From NCBI GenBank assembly GCA_019787685.1, contig JAHNUO010000005.1, positions 1,302,001 to 1,366,000 on the forward strand: DNA of 64,000 nt, read 5' to 3'. Below the pieces are notes generated by a model that worked only from the letters and a program-made list of their open reading frames with translations, had not been told where the DNA came from and searched no databases. The DNA is from Chiua virens. Its lineage: Eukaryota > Basidiomycota > Agaricomycetes > Boletales > Boletaceae. The position numbers were made by a program, and so were the translations under genes. Shown here piece by piece: positions 26,124 through 37,663 of this stretch (position 1 is the stretch's first letter; each line of letters begins with the position of its first letter).

Positions 26124-26429
26124 GATGGTAGGAGTACGGACCGTAGAACTACCACACGGCCATCACAATTGAGCGCTATGTGATGGAACGCCACTGTGAG
26201 AACAAGAACGATCTAATATGCCTCGCTCGCAAGGCTGGTTCCATGAATGCAGTTCTACTGTTCAGATATACAAGTCCATAATACTAGAGAGGCAGGATGG
26301 TAATCCTATAGGGATATGGTATTGCTAAGAAAACCAAATGAATGAGGTCGATGTCCAACCAAGCGGGGGCGATTGAAATGTAAGGTATGCGACGAGAAAA
26401 CATACAAGTAGTGCAGTACAACTAACGAC

Positions 26430-27098
26430 TCATAAGATGATCAGCCATACGCCTCCCGCTAGACCGGCAAAGGCCGTTGCTGCGAAATAATACCACCCGG
26501 CTGCCACTGAAATCGACGTGCGATGGGCTGCATTGGCTGGCACTGTGTATGTCCCGACCATCGATAGCCACTGGGAGTAGCCAAGGACGCTGCCGGTGGT
26601 TGTCGGAACGGGGAGCACGGTTCCTGGCGTTGTAGGGGTGAATACGCCCTGCTGGACCACCGTGTTACCGTTTGCATCGGTCGTGGTGTACTCATAAGGC
26701 GTTGGACCACCGGGTGTCGCTGGCTCGCTGGCCGGCTGTCCAACTGGACCTTGCGGTACCGTCGTCGTCGCCAGTGCAGTGGTCTGCAATAGGTTGGAGG
26801 TGGTGGAAGCCGTCGTGAGAGCTGTCTTTGATGTGGTTGCACCAGTGATTGTTTGACTGCAAATTGTTAGCACAAAACAGGGTGACATTCATCTCGAACG
26901 TACAGTATTACGGTTGTTGCGAGTCCATTAAGTGGATTTACGGAGAGGACTTCGACAACTGTTGCACCGGCGCTGCAAGAGATCAGATGGGAGGATGACA
27001 GCCATATTAATGACATACGCGTTGACTGCAGTCTCGGTCTGAGCGTGCGCAAAGACAGACAAAAGTAGGATGACCGCCAGACAAAGTAGCGTTTTCAT
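26430..27098 (-). CDS. Secreted Ser/Thr-rich cell-surface protein
   Basis: Three-exon gene. A signal peptide (MKTLLCLAVILLLSVFAHAQ) is followed by VVEVLSVNPLNGLATTVI, then a long Thr/Ser/Pro-rich, probably O-glycosylated stalk containing TTTDANGNTVVQQGVF. The C-terminus is a hydrophobic segment (ATAFAGLAGGVWLIIL), which would act as a GPI-anchor signal or a membrane helix. No Cys-rich or enzymatic domain is visible. Architecture like this is common among fungal wall proteins; the function is unknown. Confidence 0.8.
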
Positions 27099-27346
27099 GG
27101 TGGGGGAAGGCGGGCACCTGAGGACAGCCTGCGGATGGATGAGTATGAGGGACCTTGTGAGTGTTCGGCTAGTTCGGCAGATAACCCCTTAAGAACATAG
27201 CCAAGTATAAATAGAACATAAAATTTTAAAAATAATTCTTCCTCTTTGAAATGATTGATCGATTTGGATGTCGTCGTTCTCTACTCTACCACCATCTAAC
27301 ACGGCTATTCTCGGTCTCGCCAGTAACGCAGGCAAAACCAAGAAAA

Positions 27347-29257
27347 ATGCCCCCAAAGAAGGCTTCCGCTCAAGAGAAAAAAGTCCTGTTGGGTCGTCCA
27401 AGCAACAACCTTAAGATCGGCATCGTGGGTGCGTGCACTCTTCAATTCCTGAACACCATGAAATCAATTGATCACTCTAGGTCTTCCCAACGTCGGAAAG
27501 TCGTCCTTTTTCAATGCACTCTCCAACACAGGTCTGTCTACCTTTTTCTTGTTCGTCCATCCCACTCAGCTCGTCCAGACCTTGGAAAGGCCGCCAACTT
27601 CCCGTACGCGACCATAAATCCAGAGGAAGCGCGTATCCCGGTGCCTGATACACGATTTGAATGGCTTTGTGACCTCTACAAACCAGCTTCACGCGTTCCC
27701 GCTTTCCTCACATGCATCGATATCGCTGGTTTGACCGCTGTGCGTACTCCGACGATTCTACTTGAATCTCACTGACATAAGATAGGGGGCATCCACGGGT
27801 GCAGGTCTCGGGAACGCTTTCCTCTCACATGTCCGTGCTGTGGACGGCATCTTCCAGGTCGTCCGAGCTTTCGATGATGCAGAAGTCATCCACGTCGAGG
27901 GTGACGTCGATCCTCTGCGAGACATGGAAATTATCCAAACAGAGCTACGCCTCAAGGATATAGAATGGGTCGAGAAGCACCTGGAGGGCCTGAAGAGAAC
28001 CGGACGCTCTCTTGGGAACAATAGCTTGGCCGACAAAGCCAGGAAAGAGGAAATCGTACGTCCTTCCTACCTGTCCGACTTTTCATCCGTACGGACTCGA
28101 CCCAACAGGCTACAATTGAAAAGGTGTTGAAAACTCTGACCGTTGACAGCAAAGACGTGCGCAAGGGGGACTGGACAAACAAAGAGGTGTGTATCATGAA
28201 TAATATCAACTATATTTTTTTCTTCCTTGATGAAAAAGAGCTTCGTGCTCGAATAACCCAGCTCATTGAGGCGGGAGTAACGCCCCACATTCCTATGATA
28301 TGACGTCCAATCTGAGAATTTCAATCCCCTTTCACTCATTGTCCATTTTGTGAAGGTTGCTGATGCCAATTCAGGTAATTATCTGTTTTGCACCCCACTC
28401 CTGGATCAAAGAGAGTTCATGTGCGTTGGGGTGAAAACGACGCCTCACATGCACTATGAAATCGATTTCTCGACCTGCTGGCAAGCTTACTATTACTCAG
28501 AACTGATCGCAACTGGTAGATCGAAGTCGTCAATGGCCTTTCCCTTTTGACTGCGAAGCCTATCACTTATCTCGTCAACCTGAGTGAAACAGATTATACT
28601 CGGAAAAAGAACAAATGGTACGCCAGAACCACCGATCCGTATGCAACTTGCCGAGTTTTTATAGGTTGCCAAAGATCAAAGGGTGGATCGATACCAACAA
28701 TCCCGGCGATCCATTGATACCGTTTTCCGTTTCGCTAGAGGAGCGTCTCTCCGCGCTTAGCGACGAGGAGAAGGCGGCGGCTCAAAAAGAGGGAGCTCAG
28801 AGTGCCTTGGGCAAGATCACTCAAGCAGGCTATGCATCGCTCGATGTGTGTGATCCATCGATCTGTCCCAAAAAAATTATACTCATCTTTGTATATTTAG
28901 CTCATCCGTTACTTTACCTGCGGACCTGATGAAGTTAGGGCATGGACGATCAGACGAGGCACGAAAGCCCCCCAGGCTGCTGGTGTCATTCAGTAAGTCT
29001 CCACCATCACCTTTTGGTTATCGCTCAACAGTCTATCCAGCTCGGACTTTGAAAACAAGTTTGTCTGCGGGGAAATTATGACATTTGACGACCTCAAAGA
29101 GCATGGGAGTGAAGCTGCTGTGAAAGCCGGGGGGAAACTGCGACAGCAGGGCAAACCCTACGAGAGTAAGTCACATTTTTCAGATATTTTTGATTTGCTG
29201 ATTGACACTGATTCAGTGGTTGACGGTGATATTGCATACTGGAAATCTGGGGCATGA
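27347..29257 (+). CDS. Obg-like ATPase 1 (OLA1/YchF family)
   Basis: Cytosolic P-loop ATPase linked to translation and stress responses. [20 protein letters not shown] leads into NLKIGIVG and [16 protein letters not shown] (Walker A), then [34 protein letters not shown] (Walker B/G3), [40 protein letters not shown], the nucleotide-specificity motif YLVNLSE in place of NKxD, and a C-terminal TGS-like domain ([46 protein letters not shown]). About eleven exons, all in frame. One intron (28187-28519) is 333 nt, far longer than its neighbours. Confidence 0.95.
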
Positions 29258-29499
29258 GAGTAATTCGACGCTGAAGAGAAGAAACCATGTATACTACGAA
29301 AGCTCAGTATACTAGAATCCCTTTCGTGTAATTGGTGGATCAGTGTTGTCGTAAACAAGAATGACCACATCGACGATTTGTATTTTTTAGGTGTAGATCC
29401 GCAGATGAAGTCTAGAGCACTGATAACCATGATACTTCACTGCTTTTTGCCCAAGAAACCCTTGTAGTGCAACCGCTTCAAGTGCACCTCATAGGATCC

Positions 29500-29631
29500 C
29501 TAGTCCTTGACCTCGTCTTGTTCGCTCGAGACTTCCTCGGCCCCGTCCACGCTACCATTGATCTCAGCTCCCGGATGGAACGGATCATCAATGATCGACT
29601 CTAGATAGGCAAGGGCGGCCTGCAAGGGTGT
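29500..29631 (-). other. In-frame extension of the pICln reading frame past the TAG
   Basis: Directly after the TAG the same frame reads TPLQAALAYLESIIDDPFHP and continues as an acidic tail to a second TAG at 29500-29502. Acidic C-terminal tails are usual in pICln proteins, so this segment looks like the genuine protein end. Confidence 0.6.
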
Positions 29632-30328
29632 CTAGTACGGGGCGAAACGACTGTCGTTGACGAAATCACTGCGCACCCTCCCGACTTGACTCAACTCCTC
29701 CCCCTCATCGCCATCAAACGTCTCAAACTGTCCTTCCGAGACGACTCCATCCGCGTCGTCGTCGTCGGACACGTTTGTGTCCGGGTGGAGGGATGCACAG
29801 TGGGACAGGGCTTCAAACATGGGTTCCACTGCGGTGGTCAGTATCACGCGACGAGCGGAGGTGATCGGACGTACACGCGTCGGGGTTCGAGGGCACGAGC
29901 GTCAGTTCATGCATGTCTGGGATGTCTTTTTCGGACGTGTCCTCGGTGTCTGTCGTGTCGAGTTGGCAGTAGAGAGAAGGTCTGCCTTGGGCGCGTGACG
30001 TCGCGTGCAGGGTGATCGCGGGGTACGCGATCTGGAAACCACGACCGGTGGAGGACATGAAGACGAGCGCGCTGGATGGGCTCGTGATGGATGTGCAGCG
30101 TAAACGGGGATCGACTTACCTCTCGACGATGTAGAGGGTGCCGCTGGCACCGTCTTCTGGCGCGAAGCCATCGAGGGGGGGATCGAGGGTGGCAGAGACA
30201 TCGACCTCCTTGTGACGGAGCACAGGTGGGATGTCGCTAAACGACGACGGTGTCGATGCGACGATGGCTCTGTGTTCGTCTGGCGAAACGAAAACGGGGA
30301 CGGTGGTGATGACGATGACGGTGGACAT
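29632..30328 (-). CDS. pICln / methylosome subunit, interrupted by an in-frame TAG
   Basis: pICln-type PH-fold protein that chaperones Sm proteins to the PRMT5 methylosome. Start MSTVIVITTVPVFVSPDEHR, then SFSDIPPVLRHKEVDVSATL, GASGTLYIVER, LVFMSSTGRGFQIAYPAITL, GRPSLYCQLD, acidic loop, and EPMFEALSHCASLHPD. Three exons. The frame ends with RFAPY and a TAG at 29632-29634, but the same frame stays open for a further 43 codons of acidic, pICln-like sequence. The early stop is either a nonsense change (a C-to-T would turn a Gln codon into TAG) or the true end. Confidence 0.82.
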
Positions 30329-30454
30329 CTTTGATTAGAATTAGTTTGTCGCGAACGTTATTGATTGCACTTGTGAGTACGGTAGCACAGCCAAGACGGT
30401 ATTTATACCTGGCACTCCCCATCTCTCGTCCTTCCCAAGGTCGCCAACCACAGC

Positions 30455-31292
30455 ATGTCTCTCTCACAAGAACTCCAGACTGCGGCCCTTTTGGGCCACA
30501 TCGCAACCCAGATGCAACTCAATGTCGCCTTTCTCGAATCACAAAACTATCTCTCCGCCCAAGATGCAGCGACGATGAAAGACATCATCGGGCGTCTCCC
30601 TGTACAGGTACAAACCAGTGTCGCGACAACGACCCAAGTGAGGGTTATCGGGGCTCCACCTGCTGGTGAACGTGTTGTCCCACCAGTCCCACGACCAGTG
30701 GCAGCGTCGCCGGTATATGCCCGCGCAATTTGGGATTACAACGAGGACGGCGCTGTAAGTGCATCCCATGTATTTAATTGACCATTGCTCAATCCCACGA
30801 CACAGGAAACAAACGATCTGTCGTTTGCTGCTGGCGAGACGATCGAAATTATTGCGGAAAAGAACGAAGACTGGTGGCAAGGCAAGGCACGTGGGAAGGA
30901 GGGACTCTTCCCATCCAATTATGTCGAGAAGGTCGCGTCTGGTGTTGCACCTGCACCAGCGATCGCTGGTAAACCATACCGTCCGTTTGGCGCGGCACTG
31001 CACGGGACAGACAAACCACCGCCGAACGGTGTAGGGGTCAACTCTGTCGGTTTGCAGCAAGCGGCGGGACAGGCTGAGAAGAAGAGCAAGTATGGTGCTC
31101 TGGGCAACACGGTAATTGGTTGTTGCACTTGAGGGTTATTTCCGCTGATCAACGTGTAGATGGCGCACTCTGCTGCTGGTGGCGTTGGATTTGGTGCTGG
31201 TAAGTTGTCTATCACGATTCTTTGCGAGATGGAACTGAAAGTGGGTGTTAGGTGCTGCCATCGGAGGTGGACTTGTCAGAGCGATATTCTAG
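30455..31292 (+). CDS. SH3-domain protein, LSB1/PIN3-like
   Basis: About 230-residue protein in four exons. The N-terminal helix (MSLSQELQTAALLGHIATQM) precedes a Pro-rich linker (RVVPPVPRPVAASP) and one SH3 domain: YARAIWDYNEDGA, ETNDLSFAAGETIEIIAEKN, DWWQGKARGKEGLFPSNYVE. The ALYDY-like, WW and SNYV signature residues are present. A Gly-rich tail (GGVGFGAGAAIGGGLVRAIF) closes the protein. The order matches yeast Lsb1/Pin3, which bind the WASP homologue Las17. It shares a 126-nt divergent promoter with pICln. Confidence 0.85.
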
Positions 31293-31490
31293 TAGTACAT
31301 AAAGTTGGACATTGATTGGATACCTTTTTGTTACATAATCTATATCATGTGATCTGGGTCTCGGGGATGGTCGCTACGTTCGACTGCGCCGCATTCCGTT
31401 TGACTGCGCTGCCTTGCATAGCCGACGAGTCTCGTTCTAGTACATAACTTTTAACCCACCTCTCGTTGCTATCTCTATTATCTCTGCGAC

Positions 31491-33089
31491 ATGCCCTTCT
31501 TGGAATCCCTTCAAGACAGGCTGGATCGGATCCTGGCCAGAAGGAGGCGCGACCCGATTGTTTCCAAGTCAATATCTGGTGGCATAGGAAGTACAGTCGG
31601 AGCTGTTAGATACCACGACGATGTGAGCTTCCCTCCTACCCTTCTTTTTTTTTTGGTGTCTTGGCCGCGTTGTCCGTCGTAATCTCGACGAGTAACTCTT
31701 GTTACGTAATTTATCTTTCTCTTCTGCTCTCTGCAGATGCCTTATGGACCAGTCTGGCACGCTGGTCTTTCTCCTCTTCGTACCCCTCTTATGGGTCATA
31801 TGGCTTGCGGTCGTTTTCTTATTCACCTCCAGTTTGAACCCTTACTGACATCTTTCTAGATGATTATATCCAAGCCTGCCATCATATTCCATACCTCCCA
31901 AGCCTTCTTCAATTTCCTCGCCATGGCGTGTTTCGCCAGCGTCGCCAGTTTCCAGGCAAAATGGGGCGTAGGCCCTTGTGAGTACCGCTCGCGCTTCCTG
32001 TCTCGTCTGCGGTTGACTTTCTTGCTTCACACGCAGCCGGCCTCACCGGGTTCGCGCTATTCGTGTCCATCTCCGGCATTTTCCTCTCTGTCTTTCTAAT
32101 GTTTGTCCCTGTCGTCTACGACAAGTACGACAAGTTCGCCCGTCTCGCACGCGCCCTCCAGGAGATGCGCGTTGGTTTCATTCTCACGGGTACCGGGTGT
32201 ACGTTCAGCCTTCTTATTGCGTGCGTACCTTTCATCACTTTGCCGTCGTAACTCCGTTTCTCATGCATCATTTTACTTTAGGTTCATAACAACCATCTCA
32301 GCATGGACCGAGGCCGGCTGCAAAAACGCCAGCAATGACCCCCATGCGTCGCTTGGCCAAGATTTCGTCAACGGCTTGCCGTCGTGGTGCAGCACGAAGA
32401 AAGCGGGGTGCATATTTTTCTGGCTGGCTTTTGGTAATTCCTTACTACCCACTGCTTCGTTCCCATGATTCACGCGTCACTCAGGCTTCTGGCTTGCGTC
32501 GCTTGTCCTTCTCATCATAGACTGGCGATCAGGTAACCTGACAACGCGTCCATTGGACCCTCCTTTTACTCGCCCGGATATCGAAGAGGCTGAAGAAGAA
32601 GAAGACGCGCCAGAGACGGCGTATCAGCCTGTTGGGTCTGCGCCACCACCTGCGGCCCAGACTACCGAGGAGACAACAGCTCCCCCGCCTGTTGTCGCCG
32701 CCCCCCGACGATCCACGTACGACAATGCGGAGACTGCCAGCTCTCCCTTTTTTGACGACAATCGCTGGTCTGCCACCACCACCACGACGGCCGCGCCAAG
32801 TACTACTACGTACTTGAGTAGTGCCGTGCGGACCAGCGAATATGTAGTGCCCCCCGCCGCCGTTTCGCGGCCATCTTTAGATGCGTATGGCGCGTTCTCA
32901 GACCCTGCACCGACAGGGTTTGGTGGCGTATCGAGTTCGTTCGCGCCAACTGCTTCTGGGGAGCCGAACGGACCACGAATGAGTCGGACGATGCAATATG
33001 CGGATCCCTACGCTGCTGTGCGGGCATCTTTGGTGGCAAGTGGACATGCTCCACCGCCGAGCTATGAATCGTACACGGGATATAGATGA
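31491..33089 (+). CDS. Four-helix membrane protein with acidic/Pro-rich tail
   Basis: Starts MPFLESLQDRLDRILARRRR. Four hydrophobic segments follow: AFFNFLAMACFASVASF, FALFVSISGIFLSVFLMFVP, VGFILTGTGCTFSLLIAF, and FWLASLVLLIIDW, with a Cys-bearing loop (CKNASNDPHASLGQDFVNG, WCSTKKAGC) between helices three and four. The cytosolic tail is Glu-rich, then Pro/Thr/Ser-rich, ending YADPYAAVRASLVASG and SYTGYR. The topology resembles MARVEL/tetraspan proteins of fungi. The junction between the second exon (PYGPVWHAGLSPL) and MIISKPAIIFH lacks an ideal donor, so that splice is uncertain. Function unknown. Confidence 0.72.
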
Positions 33090-33354
33090 GAGAATCACGG
33101 GTTGTTGTCTCTTGATGTTGTTGGACGTTGAACTTGTACGCATTCATCTTACCCGCTGCCTTTCTTACCCCTTCATCACTACGGACTTGTTTGTTGTCGA
33201 CGATGTTTTACGCGTGGAGCTCCACATACCTCATAATTATATTATTCCACCGATGTATGTATTGTTATAGAAGATTGTGGACCTTGTTGATTGCCTAAAT
33301 CGTGTCCGAGCCGGTCTCACACGGGGCATTTTGAACACTCACCCTTGATCTCAC

Positions 33355-36335
33355 ATGGCTCGTTCAACTCGACGTCGACCTGTACCCCATAACTCAACAT
33401 CAAAACCGACCGCTGGACTACTCTCGAATGTATTTAGTTTTGTCTCGAGGGAATTCGAATCCTTCGTGGTCAATGCCACGGGCGGTTCAGTCAGTCGTAC
33501 CAGTCCTCGCCATTTCCCAGTTACTAATCGCGCTACCCCCAGACAAATTCACCTGCACCGATAAAGCATGACAAGAACTCTGCAAGGAGGCGTGGTCGAG
33601 GCCGGGAGGGGGATATGACCGACACCGAGGCGAGGTACACTTCCAGAGCACGACTCCGAGAACGCGATGGGCGCTCGCATCGCAAACAGCCCCGCTCTAC
33701 GAAGCCACGCTCCAGATCCACAGACGTCACTAAAAGATCGCGTCACAACCCCGCGTATATCGATACCGACGACTGCCGACCGAGGTAGGCCTGTTTTTCG
33801 CATACGTTCGATGTTGTTGACCTCCTATCCGCAGTACTCTCCGCCAGCGACCAGGAGCGTTCGGAATCCCCTGCGCCCCGATTACAGCCCGTATTTCTGG
33901 TCCCTGAACTCCCGACGCTGCACAAAAAGCCGTCGTTCACCATGCCTGGCGCGCTCTTCCCCCGGTCGCCCTCACTCATGCCAGACCAACCAGACCGTCA
34001 TCAACTCGCACCGACGGCCACGAATGTCCCATCATCTAACCAAAAAATCCACCATCCCCTTAACAATGACCTATACGAGGCTGATACAGAAGCTGGATCG
34101 TCGTTGGTCCACTCGCCCCCCAATCCAAGCGCAGACGTCGCGGGCCCTGACCAGCCTTCCATGGACCAGCACGTTTCCCCTTGGCATACTCGCTCTGTCG
34201 CCTCAGTCAAAGATGCGGTACATCGTTTTAATATCACGGAAGGCGCCGAGGCAGACTTTTCTCTCATGTTGCCTAGTCCTCATTCCTCTCCGGCCAAGTC
34301 GGGCTCTCACACTCGCTCTGTCGACGAGACATCTCCACACCGCCCATTCACGGACTCTGACCCCCCGCACTCGACGTCGGGGAAGGGTAAAGAGCTCGCC
34401 AGAGACACTACGGACGATGCCGATTTAGAGTTTATCGTGGGTGGGAGTTCGGGCCAAGGTGGTGTCTACGACAAGGAGCGTGAGCTGGATGCCGCACGAG
34501 AGGAGCAGCGCGAACATGAACGATGTTTGAGCGGCGACCAGAGCAGGCGAGCTTCAGACGAACGCGAACGGGATAAACGCCATATCAGAGCCCTGGAGAA
34601 AGAGGTGAGGTGGTTGAAGGAAGAGGTGCGAATACTTTTTTTTCCTGTTTGCATCCACGTCGGGCTCACGCTATATCAGCTCTCCAGAAGCCAGTGTCGC
34701 TCGTCTCCGCCCCCACCGCCCCCACCGCCTCCGCCGCCTCCGCCTCCGCCACCTCATCCCTTGCGCATCGACACGACCCCTTTTACTCCCACTACCATGT
34801 TTGCTTCAGCCCGTGCCTCTCTACGACACGCGATGACACCCGTTGAAGCACCGATCAACAACCCTGGGCTCAATAAGTCTTGCAGACGCGGGCGGCCGAC
34901 TGTCAACTGTTCCATCTGAAAAAATGGCGGCGTTCTTGCACGAAATCAAGACTGCCAAGCTCCGAAAAGTCGATTCAGGCCTGAATGCAATGGGAGGGGA
35001 CGGTGTTGCTGGTCCGTCCGGTCTTAGCAAGAGCGTCATCGTACACAATAGTTTTGCGTCGACGAATCCTGGAAAACTCACCGCCAAGGAGTTGCTACGT
35101 CGACGTTCACTCGCGAGCCTTCGTGTCCCGATTGGTTCCGCTCTCGCTGCTCCCGTACCGTTCTCATTGTTGGCAGCGTCGGAGTCGGATGGGCGGGTGG
35201 GCCGGAAGCGCAAGGCTCATGCATTGGGTGAGGATGAGGAAACGAGCGCGCCAGCACCAGGTTTGTCCCCTTTTCTATGTTGGCACTGAATCCCCCCTAA
35301 CTGGAACTGCTTGATGCACACAGCGAAGCGCCGCCTAGCACAGTCGTCTTCCCAACCATCGGGGTCGAGCCAGAGCAGTGCTGCGTCGTCGTCAGAAAGC
35401 CCGTTGTTATCCAACCTCTCCGCTCCACCTCGTCCATTGTCGACCAACGAAACCGATGTAACTACGCCTTCGCTCTCCTCGGACAACGATCGCGAAGAGA
35501 ACAGTATTGAAGATCGAGTCCCCTCAACTCCCCCTGGATCCCGTGTCATAGGCTGTAACTCAGAAGGTTTCCATGACAGAGGTTCCCGAAGAGCAGGTAG
35601 AAGTCATTGATGTCGACATGGAAGAGGATGAGTTATACCCGCAACCCCGCATAATCAATCCTAGTTCAGCACCTCGCCGTACCTCCGATCTATTCAAAAA
35701 GCGACCCCCCACATCTCCATTACCTAACCCTACTCCACGCAAGCCTTCGGCGCCAGGACGTACCAAGCGTGGAGCGACTCCAAAGCCAAGGTCCATCTCG
35801 TTCTCTGAATCAGATCCAGAAGACGAAGACGAGCCCCTCTCACAATCCGCAGCCGTTCCGTTCTTGTCACTCATCCCTGTCGCCAAATCCAAACCAACCA
35901 AATCGAAACCGAAACCAACCTTGACTGGGAAAGGCCGCCCACGAGCCGCGCCGCAAAGACAAAACCCCAGCACTTCTTCAAACTCGGGATCAGGTTCCCA
36001 GAACAAGCGCAAGAAAGGCCATAAACGACGTCTTACGCTTGACGAAGAACTGCGGCATGCGGAAGGCCGTTCCTCTGACTTTGATCAATGCAACGACGAG
36101 CTGGAGCCAGAAGGAAAGGAAGATGATGTATTTACGGCGACTGGGACGAGGAGTAAGCAGCAGAGGGTTTCTCGCGCACGGCGGCGGCGGCGGGGCTCCT
36201 GTGTTTATGAGTGTTGGATGTGTGCAGGGAGCGACGCTGGACAGTGCGGACGAGGACGAGCTCACGCTGGCAAAACCTTGGAGACCGCCATCTAAACCAA
36301 TCTCTCTTATTCCTCGACCGAAAGCCAGGGCGTGA
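33355..36335 (+). CDS. Large disordered protein with polyproline tract and WH2-like motif
   Basis: Probably one gene in several frames. It opens MARSTRRRPVPHN, then FSFVSREFESFVV; next come Arg/Ser-rich, Ser/Thr-rich and coiled-coil stretches (ERERDKRHIRALEKEVRWL), then a run of about seventeen prolines (34707-34755) and EKMAAFLHEIKTAKLRKV, which resembles a WH2 actin-binding motif. Acidic and basic low-complexity regions follow (QVEVIDVDMEEDEL), and it ends ADEDELTLAKPWRPPS then IPRPKARA. Polyproline next to a WH2-like helix suggests an actin/profilin regulator of verprolin type; that is inference. Frame changes near 33830, 34847, 35570 and 36165 may be indels or missed introns, so exon boundaries are tentative. 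Confidence 0.5.
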
Positions 36336-36464
36336 TATGCGTGAGTTTTCTTTTGATATACCTTTGCAACGCTATCAGACTCGTACCTTTGATGATTTGC
36401 TATTTATCTGTATTTTTCGAATGTATGTGCTAGCTACTTAGAACTTGTCCTTGATCTACTATAC

Positions 36465-37530
36465 ATGGAACCAACCACTCTGGACTTGCAATCTTATTCC
36501 GAGAGGACCAGACTTGGTGTCGAGCGACTCCGTACGCATGGCGTTCTTCGCCAGCCATCAGATTTGTAAGTGCTCTCCTCGATGTCCCCGACATCGTATG
36601 CAGAACCCGCCGACATACAGATTCAGGCATCCCGAGCAACAAACTCGCCGCCGTACTCGTCCTGCTCTACGAGGAACACGGCGAGCTCCGCGTCCTCCTC
36701 ACCACACGCTCCAAACTCCTCCGCGCCCACCCGGGACAGACAGCTCTCCCAGGCGGCAAAGCCGACGAGACCGACCCCGATCTCGTCTATACATCTGTAA
36801 GACCTCTTCCTCCCACGTCGTTCCCCACCCCGGTCGACGTTCCCTTGACACTCCCTCACTGGCCGGCACAGTTTAGAGAAGCACACGAAGAAGTCGGTCT
36901 CCCCCGCTCCCCGCACGTCCACACGCTGTGCACGCTCCAGCCGTTCCTCTCACAGAGCCAGCTGATCGTCACGCCGGTCGTGGCAGTTCCTTGACGGACC
37001 CTACCGTGCTCGGGACGCTCACCCCGTCCGCGGTCGAAGTCGACCGCATCTTTACGTACCCGCTCGAGGCGGTGCTCGACCCCACGCTGTCGGCCACGGA
37101 GCCGTTGGTACCGAGGGGGAGCGAAGTATTGGTCGTATCCAGAGGAATTTCACGTGCGTGTGGTGTTCTTCTCTCGTGGCTTGCGGTTTGACCGAGTCCA
37201 TGTCATGTCTTGCTTGACGAGGATAGAACGTGACCGATCAGGTTGTCAAGATCGACGAGACGGATACCGTGCTTTATCGTCACCACCGTCTTCGTTCGTG
37301 CGCGTCTCCCGTCAAGGGTCTGACGGCCGATATACTTGTGCGTGATGTGGTCGTGAATGTGGTCATGGCTGATTCGTCCGTAGATTTGTGTTGCCGGCGT
37401 GGTGTATGAGAAGACGACGACATATGAGCGTCATCCTCCCGGGCAGGGTGTCGCCTACTTACTCGATCTTCGAATGAAGCAATACCGGGCATTAGAAGGG
37501 CCTAGAGTGAATACTGTATCCATTGCATAG
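36465..37530 (+). CDS. Nudix hydrolase, CoA diphosphatase (PCD1/NUDT7-like)
   Basis: Predicted peroxisomal or mitochondrial enzyme that hydrolyses CoA and derivatives. Start MEPTTLDLQSYSERTRLGVE, then NKLAAVLVLLYEEHGELRVL, LLTTRSKLLRAHPGQTALPG and the Nudix box GGKADETDPDL...FREAHEEVGLP split by an intron. The HPGQ-x-ALPGG sequence just before the box is characteristic of the CoA-pyrophosphatase branch. The C-terminal half (VDRIFTYPLEAVLDP, VVKIDETDTVLYRHHRLRS, GVAYLLDLRMKQYRALEG) fits fungal PCD1 homologues. About five exons. One base seems missing near 36990, breaking VVAV from LTDPTVLGTL. Confidence 0.8.
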
Positions 37531-37663
37531 TAGAACATAGAGTAGTTCACGTCCATCAGCAGACTGAACGTTCATACTTGATACCATTCTACAAGAGGGT
37601 GCGCCGAAATCGAGGCACCATCAGATTCACCAGTGTCCTCCCATATACATCTAGATATCCGTG

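Noticed and set aside
29613..29640. A 19-nt mini-intron (GTACTAG...TTGCAG) removing the TAG in pICln
   Set aside because: It is shorter than any plausible spliceosomal intron here, and its removal would shift the frame into an early stop.
34700..34760. CCG/CCT trinucleotide microsatellite as non-coding simple repeat
   Set aside because: It is in frame with flanking coding sequence and gives a proline run beside a WH2-like motif, so it is better explained as coding.
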